From: Bdellovibrionales bacterium
Lineage (GTDB): Bacteria; Pseudomonadota; Alphaproteobacteria; UBA9219
Assembly: GCA_041662785.1 (NCBI GenBank)
Contig: JBAZRW010000003.1
Coordinates: forward strand, 62,001 to 126,000
Reading direction: 5' to 3'
Length of the DNA: 64,000 nucleotides
In this document: one piece after another, positions 8,157 through 16,608 of the stretch
Position numbering within the stretch: position 1 is the stretch's first letter
Layout of the letters: the number at the start of each line of letters is the position of its first letter
Made by a program: the position numbers and the translations under genes
Notes under the pieces: model-generated
The model's input: only the letters and a program-made list of their open reading frames with translations
What the model was told of the DNA's origin: nothing
The model's database searches: none

Positions 8157-11100
8157 CTAGCTTATTTTCTTCAAACTGTTGATAGCTTGCTGTTGCAGTG
8201 AACCATCCACGGCATTGCTCATCGCGCCGCCTGTGTTGGAAAGCTGGTCAAGAATCTGCTCCAAAGAGCCAAGCAGATCATCGCCCTGCAACTTAAGCGT
8301 GACGCGCATGCGATCCGTGCGTTGCTGCATTTCTTCCATCATGGTGTTCATCGCAGCAATCTGGTCTTGTGAACCTGTAACGCTGGAGTTCACGCGGCCC
8401 ACTTGATCGGCATAGGCTTGCGCGACCGATTGGATAATGCCCGTTACGGTTTGACCGCCTTCGGCCATCGTCCTCATTTGCTTCTCGATTGTCTGCGCGA
8501 CCTCGGCCAGCTTGGCAACCGCTGCCTCGCTGACATTGTCGGCCAGCACGCGCGTGGAGTTGAGGCGATCCGCGACGCCACCCAAATGCGAGAAGGCTTG
8601 CTGCATGTGGCCGACAAGATCGGTTTCGTGGCGCTTGATCCCTTCGCTGGCCGATCCGATGCGGCTGAGAAGGCCATCAATCTGATCACCAAAGCCGCCC
8701 AGAAGCTTGGCCACTTCCTCGGTCGCAACGCGCATCCGCGCCGTGCGGTCGGTGAGCTGGTTGGCCGTATCCTTGCTGGTTTGATCGAAGCGAACGGCAA
8801 TCTTTTCGACATCGACAACCGTTCCCGCCATGGCGGCGCGAAGGCTGGTTCCGGTGCGGTCAAGCTGCGCGGTGATCTGCATCAGGCCGCGGTTGATATC
8901 GTCGATCTGCGTCTGTACGCCGCCACGAACGCGCTCTAGCTGCTCGCGGAAGTTTTGGCTGGCGCCGACCATCTTGCCTTCGGCGTTTTCGGTCATGGCT
9001 GTCAGTTGCTCGACCTGCTTCGATAGGGCATCGCCCGCCACGCCAAGGCGCTGCGTTGTCGTGCCAGCTCGCGCTTCAATCGTCTCGAACTCGTGCGCGA
9101 GTTTGGCGGCGGTCTGAAGCGTATCGCCGCGCAGTTGCGCAAGGCGGTCGCTGGCGGCGGAAAGCTGCGTGATCGTCTGTGAGGCTTTTTCGACCAGATC
9201 CTTTTGCTCGTTCGACAGCGTACCCGTTCCGGCCTTGATGGACTCCAGCTGCGTTTTCAGGGCTTCGTTGAACTGGCGCAGGGTTTGATCGGCCGTTTCA
9301 GCAACGCTGGTCAGATGACGGGCTTCGTCCATCATCGTGTCGCGAACCGCGCCCGCCGTGCTGATGCAACGATCCGTTGTCTTGAGCATGGACTCGGCGA
9401 TATCGCCCGTTTGCGTCTTGAACGTCTTGGCGGCGCTTTCGATATCCTTGGCGCTGCGACCCAAAAGGGCAGGGAGTTGCACCGTTTCCTCGCGCACCGT
9501 ATCGGCGGCTTGCGTCAAAGCGGATTCCGAAGAAGCCAGATTGGCGCGAAGCGCGTCGCTTTGGATGGCCAAGGCGCTGCCTGCACCCATCACTTGTTCG
9601 ACCGCGCGACCCGACAGGTCGGCAATCGTCTGCAGCTCTTTTTCCAGCGTTGTGCGCGTGTCCGTCAGGCGAGCGGTCGCCTTTTCAAGGATAGTGCGCG
9701 TCTCACGGTCGCTTTCGTTCATCGTCGCGATCAGCGAAACCAGTTGCGACGTCGATTTCTCGGCCGTCTCGGCCAAACGCAGGCCGTGGGTTTCCGTCAT
9801 GTCGCTGGCGTCAGAGATCAGCTTAACGCTCTCGCTCAGCTTTTCATTGACCCCGCCGATGTTGCCTTGAGCCTGCGTGGCGATAAGAGCCAGATTGTCA
9901 GCTTGCTTTTGCAAGGTCTCGCCAGAGGCCTTCGCAATGGTTGAGAAGTCGAGACCCGACTTGTCCATCACGCCTGCCACTTGGTTGCTTTGTTGTTTTA
10001 GTTGGCTGACCGTCGCGTCCAGTTGAGCCATAACGGTGCGAACTTGCTCAATCGTCTTGTCCGCTTCATCCTTTGTCGCGGCGCGGATGGTGCGGGCTTC
10101 CTCATGCAAGGATCCCGTTGCCTTAAGCATATCGCGAACCTGTTCCTCAGCCTTTTGCGTGTGCTGGGCAAGGGTAACGGATTCATCGGCAAGACCCGTG
10201 CTGGTCGAGCGAACCGAAGCCAACGCATTTTGGGTTTGCTCATCCAATGAGGCCATTTGCCGTGTGATCTGACCCGTGCTGTCCGCAATGCGTGCGGCGC
10301 TGCGTTCGGCGGCGGCGGCCGTTTCGTCCTGCGCCAGTGTCAGGCGTGTGACCATGTCGCCCAGCATTTCGCGTTGAACGTCCAAGGACGATCCCAACGT
10401 GGCTTGCTTCTCTTCGATATGACCCAGATTGGCGTTGATCGCTGTTGTCTGCTGCGTAACCGTGCTGCCCAGATTGGCGAGCGTTGTCTCGGCGGCCAAG
10501 CTGGCATCGCGCAGAACCTTGGCGTTGCCGTCCAGCTTGCCCACAAGAGCGCCCAGCGTTTCTTCGGTCATCTGCGTTTCGTGGCGCAGTTGGCTACAAA
10601 CGTCGCTGGTTTGCTTTTGCATGGCGGTCGCGCTGTCCAAGAGGCTCTTGGTCTGGGCTTCGGCTGTGCAGGTGCTGGCGATCAGGGTCGCCGTTTCCTT
10701 GGTCATGCCTTCGTTCGCCACATGAATCGAGGCGAGCGATGCGCTGGCGCGGTTCTCCAGTCTCTCCATTTGGCCGGTGATCTGTTGCGTGCCGTCTGAC
10801 AAGCGGCTGGCGGCGCGTTCGGCGGCGCTGGCGGTTTCGTCTTGCGCGACGGACAGGCGGGCGACCAGCGTGCTCAATGTCTCGCGTTGCGCTTCCATGG
10901 CTTGCGTCAAGCCTTGTTGGCGGCTGGCAATTTGATCCATGGACTCGTTCAGGTTCGCGGCCTGACGGGCAATCCCCATCTGCAAGTCAGTCAGCGCTGT
11001 GCTGGCGGTTCCGCTGACATCCTGCATGGTTCCGCTGCTTGCGCCAAGGCGCTCCAACAAGCTTTGCATCAGCTCGCCCGTGCGCGTCGTTTCGGCGTTT

Positions 11101-14100
11101 AGTGCCTCGCTGAGCGTCTTGGCTTGCTCTTGCAACGAGGCGGTGACGGTGACAGCCGCCTTGGCTTGCTCTTCGGCTTGCTTGGCGTGCTGGATCAGCG
11201 TGCTCGCCTGATCCGAGAAGCCGTGGCTGGCGGTCGTGATATGCGCCAACGCGGTTTGCGAGTTGTCGGACAGTTGGCCCAGATGCGTTTGGACTTGGGA
11301 CAGTGTTTCGCTAAGACGCGTGATCGTGCGTTCAGCCACGCTAGAGGCCTCACCATGCGCCGCGCCCAGTTTTTCAAACAGGTCAAGAAGTTGCTCGCGT
11401 TGTGTCTCGTTCGTAGAGGTCAGGACGCGATGCTGCTCGGCGATTTGTTCGCTGACGATATTGAGCGCCGCGACTTGCTGCGTGACGCCTGCGCTCAGCG
11501 CGCTCAAAACCGTGTCCGTCTTATCGGCGGCTTGATAGAGGCTTTGCGTCGTGCTTTCGATCTTTGACCCAGCATTGTCGGCCAGCGCGTTGTAGCGCGT
11601 GTTGGCTTGATCGGCGCTGAGGATCGCGGTGGCGGAGGTCTGTTGCAGGCGGCTGCTGGTGTCGTCGATTTGCTCGATAGATTCCTTCAAGCTGGCCATC
11701 AGACGCGCGTTATGCGCTTCCATGTTCGTGCGAACTTGGCTCGATTGATCGGCAAAGTTGGTGGTGGCGATGTTCAGGCTGCGGATGCTGTCCTCGACCT
11801 GATGGGTTGTGTCCAACATACGGCTGGCTTGCTCGCCAAAGGCGGCCCCCGCCTTATGGATGATGGAGACAGAACCTTCAGCGGCGTCATTGAGGCCTTG
11901 ATGTTGATCCTTAAAGGCCTGAACGGCTTCTTCCATGCGCGAAAGAACGCGATCCGTGCCATCCAGCGCGGTGGTTTGCGCAACGGTGAACTTGGCGTTG
12001 ACCTCTTCAAGGCGGCCAATTGTTTGGGAGCCAGAGGAGACAATCCGGTTGGCTTGGCCTTCGATTTGCGTGGCCCCAGCACCAATAAGAGAAAGCTGCG
12101 CTTCCATCGCGGTGCTAAGCGCTTGAACCTTGCCCGTTGTTTCGCTAGCTGTCAGGTCAAGCTTGCTGGCGCGACGATCAAAGTCCTCGCTGGCAAGACG
12201 TGTCACTTCATTATAATGCGCGGCGACGCGGTCGAGCAGGGCATAGGCCGAGTCCGTGCGTTCCTTCAGCGTTTGGCCAAGCTCGGTGAATTGAGTGCCC
12301 GCGCGTGATAGCTCGCTGTTCATGAGGGCGGACTGGCTTTCCAGCGTCGTGCGAATGGCGGCGGCTTCGTTTTGCAAAGCTGTCGTGACAATCTGGATCT
12401 TGGCGCTCGACTCTTGTGCTTCGGTTTGCAGCTGATAGGACTGCTGCCCGACTTGGGTGGCCGCTTCCTTCAAGGTGGATGCCGCTTCCGATGCCTTTTG
12501 ACCCAACGTGCCGACTTCATTTTGGATGCGTTCAGCCATCGCGTTAAAGTTTTCGATAGTCTGGCGCGTCGTTTCTTCCTGACTGGTGCGAACCGTCATA
12601 AAGCGCTGGTTCAAATCTTCGATGGCGGTCAGCGTGCTGGAGGTCATCTGGCTGACATCTTGGCCCATCGTGCTGATCCGGCCATTGTACTCTTGCAGGC
12701 GATCCAACTGACTTTGCATGTCGGTGCTGTAGCGGCCCAAGGAGTCGCGACCCTGCGCTGTGCTGGCTTCGATCTGTCCCATGACTTGTTGGACAGGGGC
12801 GCTGGCGTAATCGGCAAAATCCTGCAGACGCTTGTCGGTGGAATCCAGACGATCACGAATGTCGCCCAGCATGATGGTCAGCGTATCGTTTTGCGAACGC
12901 AAAGCTTCTTCTGCCGCCTTCGCCTGTTCTTGCAGGTTTGTGACGGTCGTGCTGATAGCGGTCTCGGCGGTTTGTGCGCCCGCCGTGATGTCGGCCTCTT
13001 GTCGTCCCAGCGATTCCGTGGCGATGCCAAGGGCATGAACGGTCATGCGGGCGGCTTCGTTGATGCGGGTGATCACACGTTCATTCTGATCGACGGCGCC
13101 GCGAAGTTTTTCGGTCAGGGAGTCGCCGACGCTTTGCGTCGCATCGCGCGTAGCAAGGAGGCGCTCCAATACTTGTTGCATGTTTTGCAAAGCGGAGGCG
13201 GCGCGAAGCTGCACGTCTTGTCCCGCCTGTTGTGAGGCGCGGTGCAGCGTTTCGAATTGCTCCAGCTGCTGCGCGATTTCATGCGAGATCGCGCGAAGTT
13301 GGGCGCTGTTGGCATCGTTCACAGATCCCAGATGACGCGTGGCGGCTTCGTAGCGCGCGGCGGTTTCGGCCAGTTGAGCGGCAATGACGTCTGTTCCCTT
13401 ACGCGCTTCTTCGTTGGCTTCGGTGAAGCGACCCAGCGCGCCATCGGCGCGGGTGCTGAGGCCAGCGATAGAGCTATCCATCTGCTGTGCCAAATCATTG
13501 GACGCGGCGCTGATGCGAATGACAAGCCCGTCCAGATCGGTGCGGCGCTGTTGCAGGCCGCCATCGATATCGCTGACGCGGGCCGAGAAGCGATCCAACA
13601 TGGCTTGCATGTTCACAATCTGGGCTTCCAGTTTTTCGCTTAAATTGTTGGCCTGTTCGCGGGCCAGTTGCTCGCTGGCGTAAAGGCGATCCGCCACGCC
13701 GCGCAACACGGATTCCGATTCAGAAATGCGTGAAGGCAAAAGGTTGCTGAGTTCGTCCAACGAGCGCGTTTGCGTGTCGAGAGCGCTGGCCAGACGTTCG
13801 GCTTCCTCACGCGCCATACCGGCGCGGCCAAGGAAATGCGCGATATTCTCGTCAATCTTGCCGGAAAGATCGCTAAGCGTGCTGGCCGCCGTTTCGGCGG
13901 CGCTGATCAAACTCGTTTCCTGTGAGCGGGCGGTATCGGAAAGCTTCTTGCTGTCCTGCATCGCGCGTTCGACGGTTGAGGCAACCAAGAGAGCGTTGGA
14001 TTCAATGTCCTGTAAAAGGCCTGTGATTTGATCGCGCATGCCTTCAGTCTGGCGCGAAACATCATCGCCCGTTTGGACAAGCTTGCTGTCCAAAATGCGC

Positions 14101-14774
14101 AGCATCGTGAACTTGTCTTCCATCAGTTGGTCGATGTGTTGCATGCTGCGGCGAATGACGTCCTGAATTTCATTCACTTGATAAACGCTGTGCTGCTCAA
14201 AGGTTTCCAGATCGGCCTTGTGCTCGTTGATGCGCTCCATGACGGCCATCAGCTCTTCATCGCCAACGTTCTTGGTGCTGCGCAGAAGGTCTAGCTGCTC
14301 TTTGATCGCCTGATTAAAGCGGCGGATGCGAACTTCGGCAGCGCCGGACTCGCCCGTGATCATCGCCAACTGGCGGCGCAAAGGTTCCGTGACGGATTGC
14401 ACGTCGGCGGCGCGTTGCAGATAGGCCGTGATCATCCAGATCATCGCCATGGGCGAAATGACGGCGGAAATGCCGATAGCCCAATTGGACAAAGGTAATC
14501 CGGCGAAGGTATGCGCTTCGCCTGCTTGCATCATGACGAAAGCCACGACCGCGACCCAACCGATGGACAGGACAAGGCCCATCCAGAACGGAGTCGTGGA
14601 ATAGTTGTTCGTTTTTCGGGGCATTGTTCGTGCCACGGGCTTAGCCGCAGGGCGGGCCGTCTGGCCCGTTGCGCTTTGCGGTTTAGCGCCCTGAGGGGGC
14701 TGTGTGGTTCCAGCGCTGGGCGTAGGAGACAAGGTGCGGACAGGAGTATCGGAAAATTTCGTCGGATCAACCAT
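8157..14774 (-). CDS. Giant two-pass membrane coiled-coil protein (TipN / Growth Pole Ring-like)
   Basis: 2205 residues. A proline- and alanine-rich cytoplasmic N-terminus (1-60) is followed by two membrane segments (about 64-83 and 97-119). About 2000 residues of near-continuous helical coiled coil follow, rich in Ala, Gln, Glu, Ser and Thr, with no enzymatic motif. Residues about 1090-1605 are three tandem units with an exact 171-residue (513-bp) period. This architecture is that of alphaproteobacterial polar scaffolds: TipN of Caulobacter, and the roughly 2100-residue GPR ring protein of Agrobacterium that organises polar growth. Such proteins often hit 'apolipoprotein' domains in searches. 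The role here (pole or new-pole marking, envelope growth zone) is inferred from architecture only. It lies 23 bp upstream of pfk on the same strand. The PopZ-like gene is 4 kb away. Confidence 0.75.
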   Translation of the reverse strand: MVDPTKFSDTPVRTLSPTPSAGTTQPPQGAKPQSATGQTARPAAKPVARTMPRKTNNYSTTPFWMGLVLSIGWVAVVAFVMMQAGEAHTFAGLPLSNWAIGISAVISPMAMIWMITAYLQRAADVQSVTEPLRRQLAMITGESGAAEVRIRRFNQAIKEQLDLLRSTKNVGDEELMAVMERINEHKADLETFEQHSVYQVNEIQDVIRRSMQHIDQLMEDKFTMLRILDSKLVQTGDDVSRQTEGMRDQITGLLQDIESNALLVASTVERAMQDSKKLSDTARSQETSLISAAETAASTLSDLSGKIDENIAHFLGRAGMAREEAERLASALDTQTRSLDELSNLLPSRISESESVLRGVADRLYASEQLAREQANNLSEKLEAQIVNMQAMLDRFSARVSDIDGGLQQRRTDLDGLVIRISAASNDLAQQMDSSIAGLSTRADGALGRFTEANEEARKGTDVIAAQLAETAARYEAATRHLGSVNDANSAQLRAISHEIAQQLEQFETLHRASQQAGQDVQLRAASALQNMQQVLERLLATRDATQSVGDSLTEKLRGAVDQNERVITRINEAARMTVHALGIATESLGRQEADITAGAQTAETAISTTVTNLQEQAKAAEEALRSQNDTLTIMLGDIRDRLDSTDKRLQDFADYASAPVQQVMGQIEASTAQGRDSLGRYSTDMQSQLDRLQEYNGRISTMGQDVSQMTSSTLTAIEDLNQRFMTVRTSQEETTRQTIENFNAMAERIQNEVGTLGQKASEAASTLKEAATQVGQQSYQLQTEAQESSAKIQIVTTALQNEAAAIRTTLESQSALMNSELSRAGTQFTELGQTLKERTDSAYALLDRVAAHYNEVTRLASEDFDRRASKLDLTASETTGKVQALSTAMEAQLSLIGAGATQIEGQANRIVSSGSQTIGRLEEVNAKFTVAQTTALDGTDRVLSRMEEAVQAFKDQHQGLNDAAEGSVSIIHKAGAAFGEQASRMLDTTHQVEDSIRSLNIATTNFADQSSQVRTNMEAHNARLMASLKESIEQIDDTSSRLQQTSATAILSADQANTRYNALADNAGSKIESTTQSLYQAADKTDTVLSALSAGVTQQVAALNIVSEQIAEQHRVLTSTNETQREQLLDLFEKLGAAHGEASSVAERTITRLSETLSQVQTHLGQLSDNSQTALAHITTASHGFSDQASTLIQHAKQAEEQAKAAVTVTASLQEQAKTLSEALNAETTRTGELMQSLLERLGASSGTMQDVSGTASTALTDLQMGIARQAANLNESMDQIASRQQGLTQAMEAQRETLSTLVARLSVAQDETASAAERAASRLSDGTQQITGQMERLENRASASLASIHVANEGMTKETATLIASTCTAEAQTKSLLDSATAMQKQTSDVCSQLRHETQMTEETLGALVGKLDGNAKVLRDASLAAETTLANLGSTVTQQTTAINANLGHIEEKQATLGSSLDVQREMLGDMVTRLTLAQDETAAAAERSAARIADSTGQITRQMASLDEQTQNALASVRSTSTGLADESVTLAQHTQKAEEQVRDMLKATGSLHEEARTIRAATKDEADKTIEQVRTVMAQLDATVSQLKQQSNQVAGVMDKSGLDFSTIAKASGETLQKQADNLALIATQAQGNIGGVNEKLSESVKLISDASDMTETHGLRLAETAEKSTSQLVSLIATMNESDRETRTILEKATARLTDTRTTLEKELQTIADLSGRAVEQVMGAGSALAIQSDALRANLASSESALTQAADTVREETVQLPALLGRSAKDIESAAKTFKTQTGDIAESMLKTTDRCISTAGAVRDTMMDEARHLTSVAETADQTLRQFNEALKTQLESIKAGTGTLSNEQKDLVEKASQTITQLSAASDRLAQLRGDTLQTAAKLAHEFETIEARAGTTTQRLGVAGDALSKQVEQLTAMTENAEGKMVGASQNFREQLERVRGGVQTQIDDINRGLMQITAQLDRTGTSLRAAMAGTVVDVEKIAVRFDQTSKDTANQLTDRTARMRVATEEVAKLLGGFGDQIDGLLSRIGSASEGIKRHETDLVGHMQQAFSHLGGVADRLNSTRVLADNVSEAAVAKLAEVAQTIEKQMRTMAEGGQTVTGIIQSVAQAYADQVGRVNSSVTGSQDQIAAMNTMMEEMQQRTDRMRVTLKLQGDDLLGSLEQILDQLSNTGGAMSNAVDGSLQQQAINSLKKIS
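9960..11500 (-). repeat. Three 513-bp tandem units inside the coiled-coil gene
   Basis: Coding repeat. The same landmark (encoding ET/AS followed by A-A-E-R) recurs at 10321, 10834 and 11347, exactly 513 bp apart, and the flanking protein is alignable throughout. Examples are LAQDETAAAAER against VAQDETASAAER, and TQQTTAINANLGHIEEKQ against ARQAANLNESMDQIASRQ. The outer limits are approximate because the units are diverged. Confidence 0.8.
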
Positions 14775-15265
14775 GTATGCCTCAAGTCAATTTGAAATTC
14801 TTTGAAACCTCTCCAGAGCATCTCACAGGAAAAGACGTATGTTTGATAGGCTGTCTAACGCGTTGACGCATCACACAAATAAACACACACCCTCCCACAC
14901 GATTCGCATGGATCGGCACTGCTAGCCAGAAGTTTAGCAGGAAACATCTTTAAAAGGGAAGCATTAAGCTGCTTCAAAACAAACAAAAAAAGGTAATATA
15001 ATGATCGCAATTCAAGAGTTCGCGTTGCCGACCGTTCTGAATCACCCTCCGCTTGCGGGAGGGTCGAAAAATAAGGCTCCGCAGGAGACGGATTTTTCGG
15101 GGAGGGGTCGTTTTCTGTTATGTTGTTAACCCCTCCCCAAGATTTTCGCTCCCTTCGGTCTCGAAAATCTCGTGCCAGCCAAGAGACCTCGACGCCCTTC
15201 GGCGTCAAGCCCGCAAGGGGAGGGCGATTTAAAGGCCACGCTTGAAGTGCGAGGAAAGTATATTC
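14775..15265. repeat. Intergenic repeat island (GC-rich palindromes)
   Basis: No gene is apparent. From about 15042 to 15232 there is a mosaic of palindromes: a CCCTCC..GGGAGGG hairpin, an AGATTTTCG..CGAAAATCT hairpin at about 15140-15171 and GACGCCCTTCGGCGTC near 15190. The block ends with GCAAGGGGAGGG. It resembles the CCTCCC..GGGAGG element seen again near 21240. I see nothing convincing in 14775-15040. Confidence 0.6.
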
Positions 15266-15925
15266 CTACATCGTAAGGGAATGGCAGCCCTTCAGGTCTG
15301 AATGCGTTACGCCTGCCTCGCGCTTCTCCCATGTCTCCCTGCCATCTGGGGCAGGGGCCTTTTTCAGTTCAAAAACCTGAAAAGGATCATTTTTATCAAC
15401 GCTAATCACGATAAGGTCAGGCTTTTTGCAAGCTTGGACGGTGCGAGTTACCTCAACGGGTTTCCCCTCCCAGCCTTCACGGTAGTCGGTTCCGTACAAC
15501 GTCGTTACAGAGAATTCTTTGCCATGAAGAATGGCGTTAATGTTAATGCCATCCGCCTTCTCAGCCAATTGTTGGGGTGTTGAAGATATACTAATTCCAG
15601 TTGCTAGGCATACCATACCAGTGATACCTATCGCTGTCATGAGGAGTGCTCTTTTATAGAGTTTATGTATTTCTTTATAGTGTTTATGTATTTCCGGTTC
15701 AGAATGTACGGCAGCGCTAGATAAACATAACACAATGGCGCTAAATATTGAAGCCAACGCCGTAGATGCCACCATAGGCATTAAACCAAAAGTTGCCCCA
15801 ACGCCTGTGGCGGCGGCGACGATGGCATATTCCTTGTGGTTCCATGCGGTTTTCCCCGCTCGCGTCAACGCGGCGGCGGCTGTTTTATAAGCGTTTTGTA
15901 GCTTTTCTTGATAGGGCGTGTTCAT
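15266..15925 (-). CDS. Unknown membrane protein
   Basis: 219 residues, not recognised. Residues about 30-70 hold a strongly hydrophobic, glycine/alanine-rich pair of helices and about 90-112 a third helix (LLMTAIGITGMVCLATGISI). The C-terminal 100 residues are soluble with mixed charge. The ATG at 15925 is supported by AAGGAGAG 7 nt upstream. It is a single gene between two repeat islands, and its stop lies beside palindromic repeat sequence. A TTAACCAT octamer occurs about 117 bp upstream on its strand. Confidence 0.6.
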   Translation of the reverse strand: MNTPYQEKLQNAYKTAAAALTRAGKTAWNHKEYAIVAAATGVGATFGLMPMVASTALASIFSAIVLCLSSAAVHSEPEIHKHYKEIHKLYKRALLMTAIGITGMVCLATGISISSTPQQLAEKADGININAILHGKEFSVTTLYGTDYREGWEGKPVEVTRTVQACKKPDLIVISVDKNDPFQVFELKKAPAPDGRETWEKREAGVTHSDLKGCHSLTM

Positions 15926-16608
15926 TGTCAACTCTCCTTATGCATTTTTGGGGGCAATACGGTGTTATCAATTCATGGCGAAAATATAGCACAAAAGCGC
16001 CATCGGTTCAAAGAGCGCCTTTACTTTCATGGGCGGTGTTTATGGTTAAGAGAAGGGAGGGGGTACAGAAACCGTTCCCCCCCGTCATTGCGAGGAGCCC
16101 GCACTTGATGCGGGGGACGAAGCAATCCAGCGGCGCGGCGTCTGCCACTCTCCTCCCGTCATCCCAAGACCCCGCTACGCCAAGGCTTCGCAGGGCAGGC
16201 ATTTTCTCTTCGACGTAGCGAAGCGAGGCGAAAGAAAATGGACGTGGGATCCAGTCGCTCTTGCCGGCCCTCACCGTCGTTTGTTCGTCGCCCAGTCCCC
16301 TGGGTTCCGCATCTGCGCGTTTGACGACGTCAAACGCTGCGTGCGGGATGACGGGCAGGGGTAGCGGAAGGCACTGCGCCCGAAGCCCAGCATCCCTTTT
16401 TCGCCCAACAAAAAGGCCTCGCGCCGCCACGAAGCCCCTTCTTCCCTAGATGCCGAATGCTAAATCCTGAATGCCCCTGCCTCCCGAAGCCTTGGCGTAG
16501 GGAGGTGACTTCGGACACAGCTCCGCGTAGCAATGTCAATAGCAGAATCGTCCCCTTAGGTCAAGGAAAAAACGCACGAAAAATCAAATTATTTTTTATA
16601 ACGAGCTT
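15926..16608. repeat. Intergenic repeat island between mutS and the unknown membrane gene
   Basis: No gene is supported. From about 16076 to 16540 there is a mosaic of known repeat styles: a GTCATTGCGAGGAGC..GACGAAGCAATCCAG unit, then a unit at about 16158-16255 that is repeated in inverted orientation at 20369-20460. Further palindromes occur around 16320 and 16480. A TTAACCAT octamer is present on the minus strand at 16042-16049. The 16560-16608 end is AT-rich. Confidence 0.6.
16042..16049 (-). promoter_or_regulatory. TTAACCAT octamer upstream of the unknown membrane gene
   Basis: TTAACCAT on the minus strand about 117 bp before ATG 15925, just outside the repeat mosaic. Match only. Confidence 0.25.

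Noticed and set aside
8179..14294. Many long open frames antisense to the giant coiled-coil gene
   Set aside because: They mirror the regular GC-rich codon pattern of the real gene; none has a start signal or protein-like composition.
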